DNA of 64,000 nt from Anaeromyxobacter soli (lineage in GTDB: Bacteria > Myxococcota > Myxococcia > Myxococcales > Anaeromyxobacteraceae). A program made the translations under genes and the position numbers. Below are positions 49,402 through 58,089 of this stretch, piece by piece. Positions within the stretch are counted from its first letter, which is position 1; the number at the start of each line of letters is the position of its first letter. The notes under the pieces are model-generated. The model was given only the letters and a program-made list of their open reading frames with translations, did no database searches and was not told the DNA's origin. The stretch covers positions 182,587-246,586 of the forward strand of contig NZ_JAKZLF010000001.1 of NCBI RefSeq assembly GCF_022808855.1, given 5' to 3'.

Positions 49402-50529
49402 ATGAGCCGAAAGAAGAACTTCAACGCCGGTCCCGCCGCACTCCCGCTGCCCGCGCTCGAGCGCGCCCGGGACGAGCTCCTCGACTTCGCGAACAGCGGG
49501 ATGTCGGTGATGGAGCACAGCCACCGCGGCAAGGAGTACGAGGCCGTCCACGACGAGGCCCTCGCGCTCCTGCGCGAGCTGCTCGCCGTGCCCGCCACGC
49601 ACGAGATCCTCTTCGTGCAGGGCGGCGCCTCGCAGCTCTTCGCGCAGCTCCCGATGAACCTCGTGCAGAAGGGCCAGACCGCGGACTACGTCGTGACCGG
49701 CGCGTGGGGCGAGAAGGCGCTCTCCGAGGCGAAGGTCGCGACCGCCATGCTCGGCGGCGCGGTGCGCGTCGCCTGCACGACCGGCACCGGCGAGGGGAAG
49801 GAAAAGTCCTACGTCCGCGTGCCCCGGCCCGACGAGGTGAAGGCGGACCCCGCCGCCGCGTACGTGCACGTGACCTCGAACGAGACGATCCACGGCGTCG
49901 AGTACGCGGTCGACCCGTCGCGCCCGTTCCCGTCCCCGGGCGGCGCGCCGCTCGTGGCCGACATGTCGAGCGACTTCCTCTGGCGTCCCTTCGACGTCTC
50001 GCGCTTCGGGCTCGTCTACGCGGGGGCGCAGAAGAACATCGGCCCGTCCGGCGTCGTCGTGGTGATCGTCTCGAAGGAGCTCGTCGAGCGCGGCCGCAAG
50101 GACATCCCCAAGATCTTCCAGCTCCGCACGCCGGCCGAGAACAAGTCGCTCTACAACACACCGCCCACGTTCGGCATCTACATGATCCGGAACGTGCTCG
50201 CGTGGCTAAAGGGGCTGGGCGGGCTGTCGGCCATGGAGGCGCGGAACCGCAAGAAGGCGGCCCGGCTCTACGGCGCCATCGACGCGAACCCCGGCTTCTA
50301 CCGCTGCCCGGTCGAGAGGGAGAGCCGCTCGGTGATGAACGTCGTGTTCCGGCTCCCGAGCGAGCAGGACGAGGAGCGGTTCGTCGCCGAGGCGAAGAAG
50401 CTCGGGATGGTGGGGCTCAAGGGGCACCGCTCCGTGGGCGGCATCCGCGTCTCGACCTACAACGCCGTCGAGCCGGAGTGGGTCGACGCGCTCGTGGACT
50501 TCATGGGCGCGTTCGCGAAGCGCGGCTGA
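49402..50529 (+). CDS. serC: Phosphoserine aminotransferase
   Basis: 375 residues. PLP-dependent; makes 3-phosphoserine from 3-phosphohydroxypyruvate with glutamate (also acts in pyridoxine synthesis). Class V aminotransferase motifs: [56 protein letters not shown], and the PLP lysine in [13 protein letters not shown]-terminal [18 protein letters not shown] is diagnostic. GCGAGGAG precedes the ATG. No serA is adjacent; it ends upstream of a convergent small membrane protein gene. Confidence 0.95.
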   Translation: MSRKKNFNAGPAALPLPALERARDELLDFANSGMSVMEHSHRGKEYEAVHDEALALLRELLAVPATHEILFVQGGASQLFAQLPMNLVQKGQTADYVVTGAWGEKALSEAKVATAMLGGAVRVACTTGTGEGKEKSYVRVPRPDEVKADPAAAYVHVTSNETIHGVEYAVDPSRPFPSPGGAPLVADMSSDFLWRPFDVSRFGLVYAGAQKNIGPSGVVVVIVSKELVERGRKDIPKIFQLRTPAENKSLYNTPPTFGIYMIRNVLAWLKGLGGLSAMEARNRKKAARLYGAIDANPGFYRCPVERESRSVMNVVFRLPSEQDEERFVAEAKKLGMVGLKGHRSVGGIRVSTYNAVEPEWVDALVDFMGAFAKRG

Positions 50530-50574
50530 GGCGGCTCACGGGCCGCCGCCCGCGCGCGGGTACGGCGGCCTCGC

Positions 50575-50868
50575 TCAGGCGATCCGCCCCGGGCCGGGTC
50601 CCCTCCACCGGGAGAGGACGTGCACGGGCGCCTTCGGCGGTTGCAGCAAACCGAGCTGCTGAAGGAGGACCGCCAGCGCCGCGGCGACGCAGTAGCCGAA
50701 CAGCACCGCGAACGCCCAGGCGGGCAGGAGCGTGGAGACGTACAGCACCATCGACGCCAGGATCACGCCGAAGAGCGCCAGGTAGCGGTCGGCGCGCGTG
50801 AGCCCCGACTCGGGCACGATCTCGACGAGACCGTCGCGGGCCCTGCGGCGTACGGAGGCGTGCGACAT
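50575..50868 (-). CDS. Small two-helix membrane protein
   Basis: 97 residues: a basic N-terminus (SHASVRRRARDGLVEIV), two hydrophobic helices (YLALFGVILASMVLYVSTLL and AFAVLFGYCVAAALAVLL) and a short basic tail. No family recognised. The ATG at 50868 has no strong Shine-Dalgarno, but the composition is typical of small membrane proteins. Convergent with serC. Confidence 0.6.
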   Translation of the reverse strand: MSHASVRRRARDGLVEIVPESGLTRADRYLALFGVILASMVLYVSTLLPAWAFAVLFGYCVAAALAVLLQQLGLLQPPKAPVHVLSRWRGPGPGRIA

Positions 50869-51017
50869 CCTGTTCCATTCTGTACGCCGGCCCTGGCAGT
50901 GACAACTTCGAGCGAAGGACCTCCCCCAGGCAGGGACGGCGGCCGGGGCGAATGGCGCGCCACGTCGATCGTGCGGGCGCGCTGCTCGATCTCGCCGGCG
51001 TAGCGATCCCGGAACGA

Positions 51018-51296
51018 CTACGCCTCGCGGACGAGCTCCTCGAACGTGCGGCGCAGCAGCTCCACCGACAGCGTTCGCCCGCCGGAGCTCGTGAGCGAGC
51101 TGCTCCAAGTCTGCGCCGCGGAGCTCCGCGGCCGTCGCCCCGAGTCCTCCTCGCGTCCGACCGCGAAGGCGGCCATGAGGCACGGCGCCAGGGTCGCGTC
51201 CCGGCCCTCCGGGCCGAGACGGGTGAGGCACGGGGCGGCCCTGTAGGCGATCGTGCGCTGGCGAGCAGCCGCGGAACGCGCTACGGAGAAATCCAT
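51018..51296 (-). pseudogene. Possible interrupted small gene
   Basis: The main frame from ATG at 51296 gives about 92 residues ending LSVELLRRTFEELVREA. Its middle (between about 51130 and 51080) is Arg/Ser-rich, while the alternate frame there encodes a more protein-like ATAAELRGADLEQLAHELRR. Two compensating frame changes would join sensible parts: TIAYRAAPCLTRLGPEG, then the helix above, then the C-terminus. This could be a decayed gene or chance; high GC makes such patterns common. Confidence 0.25.
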
Positions 51297-52140
51297 GCGA
51301 CGCCTCGCCTCCCTCCCTGCCCTCCTGGCGGCCGTGCTCGGCCTCGCCGGGTGCGATGTCTTCGAGCGCCTCCAGAACGACCGCGTCCTCGCCGGCGTGC
51401 TCATCGAGTCCCCCGGCGTGAGCCAGCCGGACCAGAACGTGAACCTGGCAGGGACCGTCGCCGCCACCGTGTTCTTCGGGGAGGTCGACAAGGGCGCGAA
51501 CCCTGCCGACGCCGCCTCGTGGCGCACGACGGGCCTCGACGGCGCGGCGGTCCGGATCACCTGGGACGGCGGGACCGCGACGCTCGCGCCGGCGGGCGCG
51601 GCGGGGCAGTACGCGCTCACCGGCGGCGCGCTCGCGTACGTGCCCGGCACCGCCTACACCTTCCGCGTCGAGTACGGGGGCGAGACGTACTCGGGCACGG
51701 TCACCGCGCCGCCCCGGCCGGTGCTGCAGGACGAGAGCGGCGCGCCGCTGCCCCTGGTGCAGGCGCCGATCGCGTACGCGCAGCTCCCCGATCCCTACGT
51801 GCTGCGGCGGGACGGGACGAGCGTGGCCTTCTACGCCGTCACCGCGCTCTCGTCGCCGAGCGGCGCGGTGAACGCCTCCGCCGCCACCTGCACCAACGCG
51901 CCGGACGTCACCGACCCGATGGCGGTGGTGCGGCTCTTCCTCGACGACGGCGCCTGGCGCACGCCGACCTTCTCGCTCGCCAAGGCCGACTGCTTCCCCG
52001 CCCCCGCGCCGCAGTACGGCTACGGCCTGCTGCTCACCTCGGTGAACAAGGTGGGCGGTACGAGCCTCTCCTCGAACCTCTTCCTCGGGAGCGGGGTCGT
52101 CGCCGGCTCCGCCGCGGCGAGCGTGCTGCCGGTCCATTAG
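51295..52140 (+). CDS. Lipoprotein with unknown beta-rich domain
   Basis: 281 residues starting MRRLASLPALLAAVLGLAGC with lipobox LAGC. The mature part is rich in beta strands, Thr and Gly (LAGTVAATVFFGEVDKG, ITWDGGTATLAPAGAAGQYA, YGGETYSGTVTAP) and has two Cys residues in the C-terminal half (ASAATCTN and KADCFPAP) that could form a disulfide. No family is clear; it may be a surface or matrix-associated lipoprotein. GGAGAAATCC precedes the ATG. Confidence 0.78.
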   Translation: MRRLASLPALLAAVLGLAGCDVFERLQNDRVLAGVLIESPGVSQPDQNVNLAGTVAATVFFGEVDKGANPADAASWRTTGLDGAAVRITWDGGTATLAPAGAAGQYALTGGALAYVPGTAYTFRVEYGGETYSGTVTAPPRPVLQDESGAPLPLVQAPIAYAQLPDPYVLRRDGTSVAFYAVTALSSPSGAVNASAATCTNAPDVTDPMAVVRLFLDDGAWRTPTFSLAKADCFPAPAPQYGYGLLLTSVNKVGGTSLSSNLFLGSGVVAGSAAASVLPVH

Positions 52141-52149
52141 AACCCGCGC

Positions 52150-52944
52150 ATGCCGCTGGTCACGATCCCGGGCTCCCCCTTCGCGCCCGGGCGCGCTCCG
52201 CTCCGGGTGAACGTCCGCGAGCGCGGCCGGGGCCCCGCGGCGCTCCTGCTCCACGGCGGCTGGGGCCACGAGGCGTACCCGTTCGACGCGGCGGCGGAGG
52301 CGCTCGCGCCGCGCCACCGCGTGATCGTCCCCGACCGGATCGGCTACGGCGCCTCGGAGCCGCTCGCGGAGCTGCCGCGCCGGTTCCACCAGGCGATGGC
52401 CGACGAGACGGTGGCCCTCCTCGACGCGCTCGGGATCGAGCGGGCCGCGCTGTGGGGCCACTCGGACGGCGCCGTCGTCGCGGCCTGGGCGGCGATCCGC
52501 CACCCGGCGCGCGTCACCGCCCTCGTGCTCGAGGGGCTGCACTTCTTCCGCGCCAAGCCGAGCTCGCTGGAGTTCTTCCGGACCGGCCTCGAGGCGCCGG
52601 AGCGGTACGGCGAGGGTGTCGTGCGCGCGCTCGAGCGCGATCACGGCGCGCGCTGGCGCAAGGTGGTCGCGCGCGGCGCCCGCGCCTGGCTGGACATCCT
52701 CGCGGAGGGAGCGCGCGCGGGCGGCGACCTCTACGACGGGCGCCTCGGCGAGATCACCGCCCGCACGCTCGTCCTGCACGGCAGGCGCGACCCGCGCCTC
52801 GAGCCCGGCGAGCTCGAGGCGGCGCTGCGCGCCCTGCCGCGCGCAAGCCTCGCGCTCGTGGACGCCGGGCACAGCCCGCACACGAGCTCCGCCGCGGGCG
52901 CCGAGGCGGTGCGCCGCGCGGCGGAGTTCCTCGCGCTTCCGTAG
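52150..52944 (+). CDS. Alpha/beta hydrolase
   Basis: 264 residues. The nucleophile elbow is GHSDGA (Ser in a GxSxG setting), the oxyanion region LLHGGWGH and the C-terminal HTLVLHGRRDPRLEP and DAGHSPHT give the Asp and His of the triad. No signal peptide, so cytoplasmic. Substrate unknown; family members include esterases and haloperoxidase-like enzymes. ATG at 52150 follows the lipoprotein stop by nine bases, so both may be co-transcribed. Confidence 0.88.
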   Translation: MPLVTIPGSPFAPGRAPLRVNVRERGRGPAALLLHGGWGHEAYPFDAAAEALAPRHRVIVPDRIGYGASEPLAELPRRFHQAMADETVALLDALGIERAALWGHSDGAVVAAWAAIRHPARVTALVLEGLHFFRAKPSSLEFFRTGLEAPERYGEGVVRALERDHGARWRKVVARGARAWLDILAEGARAGGDLYDGRLGEITARTLVLHGRRDPRLEPGELEAALRALPRASLALVDAGHSPHTSSAAGAEAVRRAAEFLALP

Positions 52945-52986
52945 ACGTCGATCAGCGTTGGGGGCGCTGGGACGCAGCCCCGTCGC

Positions 52987-53997
52987 TCAATGTCTCCGGG
53001 CGTCCGGCGAGGGGGCCTGCCCCGGCTGCGGGCGCGCCTGGCCGGGCAGGGTCTGCCCGCTCATCCCCGCCTGCGCCGCCGTCGCCTGGCCCGGCTGCAG
53101 CTCCGTCTCGCGGCGCAGGCGCAGGTGGTTGTGCACCTCGTCCACCCCGAAGACCTCGTCCGCGAGGTCCTCGAGCATCCGCTTGTCCCAGCGGCTCCCG
53201 ACGGTGCCGGTGAGCGTCACCTCCGCGTGCTCGACCTTCACCTCCACGTCGCTCGCGTCGAGATCGCTGCGCGCGATGCGCTCGGAGACGTCCTCGCGGA
53301 TCCGCTCGTCGGAGCGCTTGTAGCCCTTCGGGCCGCGCCCGGTCATCTTGCGCCAGCCCTCCCTCACGCGCTCGCCGAGCCGCTCCATCGGGCCGGGCTC
53401 CTCTCCGCCGCGGCCCCAATCGCTCCGGCCGCGGAACTCGTGGCCGCGCTCGCTGCCGCGGCCGAAGTCGCTGCGCGCCTCCCAGCGCCCCCGCCCCTCC
53501 TCCTCGCCGTAGCGCTCCGCGCCGTAGCGCTCCGCCATCCCGCCCATGAAGCCGCCGTACTCCCGCCCGCGTCCGCGCTCCCACTCGCGCTCGCCGTAGC
53601 GGCCCCCGGGGCCCCACGAGCCGGGCCCCTCGCCCGACGGCTCGAACTGCGTGCTGCGGTGCCAGCCGCCCTCGTCGCGCTCCTCGGGCTCACGGCCGCG
53701 CCCGAAGCCGCCCGCGCCGTACCGGCCCCCGGCTCCCCGGCCAGAGCCCGCCTCGCGATCGCGCGGGCGATCCCACTCCGCGCGCCCGCCGGGCTCGCGC
53801 CCCAGCTCGAAGCGCCCCTCGCCGCGCTCCTCGCGGCGCCAGTCGTCGCGCTCCTCGGCCTCGCGCCAGCCCCCGCCGCGCCAGGTGTCGTCGCTCCGCC
53901 AGCCGCCGCCGCGCTCCTCGCGGCCGCGCGGGCCATGCGCCTCGTGCCCGTGCTCCCGCCCTTCCCACCGCCCCTTCTCCTCGTCCCAGCGTGCCAT
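52987..53997 (-). CDS. BON-domain protein with long disordered N-terminus
   Basis: 336 residues. The first about 220 are disordered and strongly biased to Arg, Glu, Gly and Trp (WEGREHGHEAHGPRGREER; repeats of RGREPEE, GGWR, ERYG). A BON domain follows (residues about 250-320): KGYKRSDERIREDVSERIA, VEVKVEHAEVTLTGTVGSRW and VFGVDEVHNHLRLRRE, a lipid- or membrane-linked fold. The tail is Gln/Pro-rich. It may bind envelope or nucleic acid. GAGGGAGAGAGCC precedes the ATG at 53997. Unlike typical BON proteins it lacks a signal peptide. Confidence 0.8.
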   Translation of the reverse strand: MARWDEEKGRWEGREHGHEAHGPRGREERGGGWRSDDTWRGGGWREAEERDDWRREERGEGRFELGREPGGRAEWDRPRDREAGSGRGAGGRYGAGGFGRGREPEERDEGGWHRSTQFEPSGEGPGSWGPGGRYGEREWERGRGREYGGFMGGMAERYGAERYGEEEGRGRWEARSDFGRGSERGHEFRGRSDWGRGGEEPGPMERLGERVREGWRKMTGRGPKGYKRSDERIREDVSERIARSDLDASDVEVKVEHAEVTLTGTVGSRWDKRMLEDLADEVFGVDEVHNHLRLRRETELQPGQATAAQAGMSGQTLPGQARPQPGQAPSPDARRH

Positions 53998-54232
53998 GGC
54001 TCTCTCCCTCGCCGCGCGGCTGCGCGGCGCCCCTGGGGTCCGTTGTGCTGCGCAGGGAAAATGTAGCCACCCCACCGAGGGTCGAGCGCGCTCGCGCCCC
54101 GCCCCACCAGGCGGGCCGGGCGGCGCGAGAGCGGCCGGCGCGCGCGTCGAGCGGGGAGGAAGCGGAGGCCCCGCGCGCCGGGCGGCGGCGGGGCCTCGAG
54201 GTGGAGCGGGCGTGACGCGGCGTGCGCGCAGG

Positions 54233-56029
54233 CTAGACCGGCTGCGAGGCGCCCTCCGGCCGGTCCTTTCCGGGCGCCGCGGCCTCGGCGCGCCGCGCGC
54301 TCCAGAAGCGCGCCGGGACCAGCGCGAACAGCATGAGCACGAGCTGCGTCCCGACGAACGCGGACAGCGCCCAGAACGCCTTGTCCATGAACCCGTACGA
54401 ATGGAGCCCGACGCCGAGCATGTTCACGCCGAACCACGAGAAGCTCGTGATGACGTTCCCGAAGATCGCCATGGCCATGATCCCGCGCTCGCGCGCGTAC
54501 CCCGCCCACCGGGCGTGCAGGATGATGGCGTTCCACAGCACGATGAGGAGCGCGCCGTTCTCCTTGGGATCCCAGCCCCAGAACCGGCCCCAGGACTGAT
54601 CCGCCCAGATGCCGCCCAGCACCGTCCCGACGAAGCTGAAGAACAGGGCGAAGCAGATGATGCCGTAGGTCATCGCGACGATGGCCTTGCTCGCGGCCGG
54701 GTCGGCGCGGCGCGTGAGGTGCCGCCGCACCACCCATCCGATGGCGAGCGCGCCCGCGAGGAACGTGCCGCTGTAGCCGATGGTGATGGTGACGACGTGC
54801 GTCGCGAGCCAGAAGTTCGAGTCGAGCACCGCGCGCATCATCTCCATCGTGTCGCCGTCGACGGAGAGGTGGTGCGCGACGATGAGCGAGGCGAAGCCCG
54901 AGGAGGCCGCCACCGCGGTCGCGAAGCCGCGGCGGTACATCCGCTCGAGCACGACGCCGAGGAGCACCGCGGCCCAGCCCACGAACACCGCCGACGAGTA
55001 GAGGTTCGTCACCGGCGGCCGGCCCTGGATGAGGACGCGCGAGGCGAGCCCGAGCGTGTGGACGACCGCGCCCGCGAGGAGGAGGCCGAACGCGAGCCGC
55101 TGCAGGAGCACCGGCCTCCACAACCAGGAGACGAACACGGCGAGCAGCGCGAGCACGTAGATCACCATGCCCGAGTAGAACGGCTGCGCGGCGTTGAAGA
55201 GCCACTCGTGATCCGACCGGGCCGCCGCGTCCGGGCGGCCCAGCGCGGCGGTCGCGGCGAGGTCCGCGACGGAGCGGTTGAAGCTCGCCGCGTCCTGCGC
55301 CTGGTAGGCGAGGCCGAGGCGCGCCCACTGCTCGAGCCCGGGCTCGACGGTCGTCGTCCCCGTGAGCGCCTCACCCACCGAGCGCCACGCGTCTCCGGCC
55401 GGCGTCACGGGCAGGAGCGGCTTGAAGTGCGCGAGCTCCACGAGCAGCTGGTGCCGCTGCGGCGCGCCCGGCCCCGCCCGCGCCGCGATCTCGGCGGCGA
55501 GCCCCGGCGTCCCCTCGAGCTGCACCGTGTTCTTGAGGCGGTGGTAGAGGAACATCCGCTCGAAGAGGTTCACGATCGCGGACTGGAAGTGGCTGCGGAC
55601 CTTGGGGTCGATCGGCTCGGCGGCCACGTACTGGCGCTGGATCTCGTCGATGCGCGGGGCGAGCGTCGCGAAGCTGTAGTAGCGGTTCCGGCTCTGCTGG
55701 ATGCCGAGGAGCCCGAGCACCTCGGGGTCGTCGATGACGAAGAGCTCCTGCCGGTCGGCGACCTCCGGGCGGAACATCACGTCGAGGAGCCACTCGTCGG
55801 GCCCGATGCTCCGCCCCTCGGAGCTCGCCGACTGCTTCCCGCGGATCATGAGCAGCGCGTTGCGCGCGATGGTGTCGACGGGCTTCACGCGCCCGCCCTC
55901 GAGGACGGGGATCTGGCCGAACGCCTCGACGTCGAAGCCCCGCGGCTTCCCCGACGGGAGGAGCGACGAGGCGGCCCCGGCGAGGGCGAGGCCGAAGGCG
56001 ATCCAGGGCACGGCGCGCTTCAGGTTCAT
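54233..56029 (-). CDS. ccsA: Cytochrome c maturation protein CcsA (ResC-type), long form
   Basis: 598 residues. The C-terminal half carries the heme-handling domain: the WWD motif WADQSWGRFWGWDPKENGAL flanked by TM helices, with His residues in HHLSVDGDTMEMM and THVVTITIGYSG. It transports heme and attaches it to cytochrome c. The N-terminal about 280 residues form an extra-cytoplasmic domain (GGRVKPVDTIARNALL) seen in long deltaproteobacterial forms but absent in Bacillus. One base separates the stop of ccsB and the ATG, so they are translated together. Confidence 0.92.
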   Translation of the reverse strand: MNLKRAVPWIAFGLALAGAASSLLPSGKPRGFDVEAFGQIPVLEGGRVKPVDTIARNALLMIRGKQSASSEGRSIGPDEWLLDVMFRPEVADRQELFVIDDPEVLGLLGIQQSRNRYYSFATLAPRIDEIQRQYVAAEPIDPKVRSHFQSAIVNLFERMFLYHRLKNTVQLEGTPGLAAEIAARAGPGAPQRHQLLVELAHFKPLLPVTPAGDAWRSVGEALTGTTTVEPGLEQWARLGLAYQAQDAASFNRSVADLAATAALGRPDAAARSDHEWLFNAAQPFYSGMVIYVLALLAVFVSWLWRPVLLQRLAFGLLLAGAVVHTLGLASRVLIQGRPPVTNLYSSAVFVGWAAVLLGVVLERMYRRGFATAVAASSGFASLIVAHHLSVDGDTMEMMRAVLDSNFWLATHVVTITIGYSGTFLAGALAIGWVVRRHLTRRADPAASKAIVAMTYGIICFALFFSFVGTVLGGIWADQSWGRFWGWDPKENGALLIVLWNAIILHARWAGYARERGIMAMAIFGNVITSFSWFGVNMLGVGLHSYGFMDKAFWALSAFVGTQLVLMLFALVPARFWSARRAEAAAPGKDRPEGASQPV

Positions 56030-56030
56030 C

Positions 56031-57194
56031 TCAGGCCTCCGAGGCGGCCTGCCGCCGCCGGCTGGAGCGGCGCAGGGTGATGGCGAAGTGGACGATGAGC
56101 CCGATGGCGACGAGGACGCAGGAGACGTACGGGATGAGCCACCCCGGGTTCTCGACCACCTGCAGGATCGAGAGCGTGTCGCCCTTGCCGAAGCTCGCCT
56201 GGTAGAAGGCCTTCCCCTCGTAGCGGAGCGGCTGGTTCATGTAGATGAGGACGTCCCGCTGCTCGCCGCGTGACGGGTTCGCGATGGTGACGAGCGAGGA
56301 GAAGTTCTTCGGGATCTGCGTGCCCGGGTAGACGTCGTGCCGGAAGTCCTTGAGGGTGATCGCGAAGGGCAGGTACTCGCGACGGCTGCGCAGCTGGAGC
56401 TGGTAGGTCCGCCCCTCGTGCGTGAACGACTGCGGCGCGCCGAGGCCGTTCGAGACGAGCCACGTGCCGTAGCTCCGCCCGCCCGCGACCGGCTCCACGA
56501 AGGCGGCGGCCTGGTTCGTCTGGTCGTCGCGCGACACGGGCGGCCGCTCCCGCACGGCGACGCCCGTGCCGACGCCCGCGGTCACGGGCGACGGCGGATC
56601 GGCGGGGCCGAGCCGCGCGAGCTCCGCGTTGCGGAAGAAGCGTCGCACCTGGACCGCCACGGGGGTGCCGGGGATCGGGATCGCGCCGCCGCGCTCGAGG
56701 CGCGCCGCCGGGACGCTGTAGACGTCGTCCATGGCGGGATCGGTCACGTCGATCACGGCGAGCTCGAGCTCGCGCGGGCTCTCGACGTAGTTGACCGTCT
56801 GCCCCTCCTCCACCGCGAGCTGCGACTCCACCTGGAACGCGCCGGTCACGAACTCGCCGAGCACGAGCAGGATGAGGCCCGCGTGCGAGATCCACAGGCC
56901 GACCTTCTTCCAGGCGAGCTCGAGCCGGACGAGCTGCGCGAGGAACAGGTTCACGAGGAGCACGAGGCCGACGAGCGCGCCGCCCGGGAACACCGGGATC
57001 CGCAGCTCCGTGCCCGGGACGTCCCACCAGACGAACCAGGCGCGCATGTAGATCTCGACCGCCGGCCACGTCCCGAGCTTCACCTGCGCGAGCGTGCAGG
57101 CCATCACGAGCACCATCAGCGCCGCGAGGCACGCGATCGTCAGCTTCAGCGAGACGAGCGCGCGGAGGACCGGGTTAGTCGTTCGAAGCGTCAC
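56031..57194 (-). CDS. ccsB: Cytochrome c biogenesis protein CcsB (ResB-like)
   Basis: 387 residues; four transmembrane helices (three at the N-terminus, one near the end, ENPGWLIPYVSCVLVAIGLI) and a large extracytoplasmic loop. ResB-family segments: AWKKVGLWISHAGLILLVLG, EGQTVNYVESPRELELAVIDV and YEGKAFYQASFG. It works with CcsA in heme delivery. Start is the GTG at 57194 (VTLRTTNPVLRALVSLK), which overlaps the end of the lipoprotein gene by 20 bases; the longer frame has no supporting signal. Part of the ccs operon. Confidence 0.9.
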   Translation of the reverse strand: MTLRTTNPVLRALVSLKLTIACLAALMVLVMACTLAQVKLGTWPAVEIYMRAWFVWWDVPGTELRIPVFPGGALVGLVLLVNLFLAQLVRLELAWKKVGLWISHAGLILLVLGEFVTGAFQVESQLAVEEGQTVNYVESPRELELAVIDVTDPAMDDVYSVPAARLERGGAIPIPGTPVAVQVRRFFRNAELARLGPADPPSPVTAGVGTGVAVRERPPVSRDDQTNQAAAFVEPVAGGRSYGTWLVSNGLGAPQSFTHEGRTYQLQLRSRREYLPFAITLKDFRHDVYPGTQIPKNFSSLVTIANPSRGEQRDVLIYMNQPLRYEGKAFYQASFGKGDTLSILQVVENPGWLIPYVSCVLVAIGLIVHFAITLRRSSRRRQAASEA

Positions 57195-57819
57195 GGCGGA
57201 GGCTCTCCACGATGCGGAGGAAGTCGGGCCGGGCGGCGTCCACGGCGCCGGCGTCACCCGTCATCTTGATGAACCAGCTGTTCCCGTCCACGACCGCGAG
57301 GCCCGCGACGACGCGGCTCTTCGCGGTGCCCTCGCTCGTGAAGTCGTAGAGGGACACCGTGCCCGCCTTCGTCTCGAGCGGCCTGCGGGCCTTCGCGAGG
57401 GCGGGGCCGTCGAGCGCCGGGAGGCCGATCTGCCCGCGCCAGCGGTTCACGTTCGCGAGCTCGCCGCCCGCCTCTCCGGGGAGCACCGTCACGGAGACGT
57501 CGAGGCGCCCGCCGACCGGCGCCTTGAGCGTGGCGTAGCGCATGCCGCCACCGCCGGTGGTCTCGGTCCAGCGCGCGGGCAGCGTCCAGACGAGCTTGCT
57601 CCCCGCCACGGGGGACGGCGGCGCGGGCACCTGCCCGCTCGCCGGCATCATGGGCGACGCGGCGGGCGCCGGGGCCGCGGAGCCGGAGGACTTCGGCACC
57701 CGGTAATGGGCGATCTCCTCGCTGCGGCAGCCTGCGAGGGCGACGACCGAGACCGCCGCCGCGAGCGCGAGGGCGCGCGCGCCCGAGGGGCGGGATGGAG
57801 AGTCCAGGCGTGAAATCAA
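57175..57819 (-). CDS. Lipoprotein at head of cytochrome c maturation operon
   Basis: 214 residues from a TTG at 57819 (MISRLDSPSRPSGARALAL...), with lipobox VALAGC. A GAGGAAGG purine run precedes the TTG by ten bases. A linker with PASPMMPASGQ leads to a C-terminal folded domain: KLVWTLPARWTE, RYATLKAPVGGRLDVSV and SWFIKMTGDAGAVDAARPDFL. I do not recognise the family; presumably it assists cytochrome maturation or heme handling by context. Overlaps ccsB. Confidence 0.7.
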   Translation of the reverse strand: MISRLDSPSRPSGARALALAAAVSVVALAGCRSEEIAHYRVPKSSGSAAPAPAASPMMPASGQVPAPPSPVAGSKLVWTLPARWTETTGGGGMRYATLKAPVGGRLDVSVTVLPGEAGGELANVNRWRGQIGLPALDGPALAKARRPLETKAGTVSLYDFTSEGTAKSRVVAGLAVVDGNSWFIKMTGDAGAVDAARPDFLRIVESLRRDASND

Positions 57820-57904
57820 GGGCGTCTGACCTTCCTCGGGACGAAAACGCAAACTTCGCGCGGGCGAAGCCCGGTGGGGCTCCGGCGGCAGGTTAGCGCC
57901 GGTA

Positions 57905-57918
57905 CTGATCCGGATCAA
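57905..57918 (-). promoter_or_regulatory. FNR-like box before the ccs operon
   Basis: On the minus strand TTGATCCGGATCAG matches TTGAT-N4-ATCAA at nine of ten half-site positions, about 85 bases upstream of the lipoprotein start. The divergent DAHP synthase gene could also be affected. Cytochrome c maturation under FNR-type oxygen control is common in facultative anaerobes. Confidence 0.5.
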
Positions 57919-58089
57919 ATCTTGTCGGGGTGCTGACGGCTCGGGCATCCGGTCTCTTCAACCCGGCGCCCGCGAGTCGCCCGGGCCGCACGAACCCGGC
58001 GGCCGCGCTCGATCATCCTGGCGCCGCCCCTCGCATTTTTCGTCGCCGGATGCGATACGGATCGGGATCCCGGAGGGAGCGGACCGCCC

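Noticed and set aside
47798..50529. A long plus frame joining MFS remnants and SerC
   Set aside because: It is the SerC frame extended upstream through the MFS gene in the wrong frame; SerC begins at 49402.
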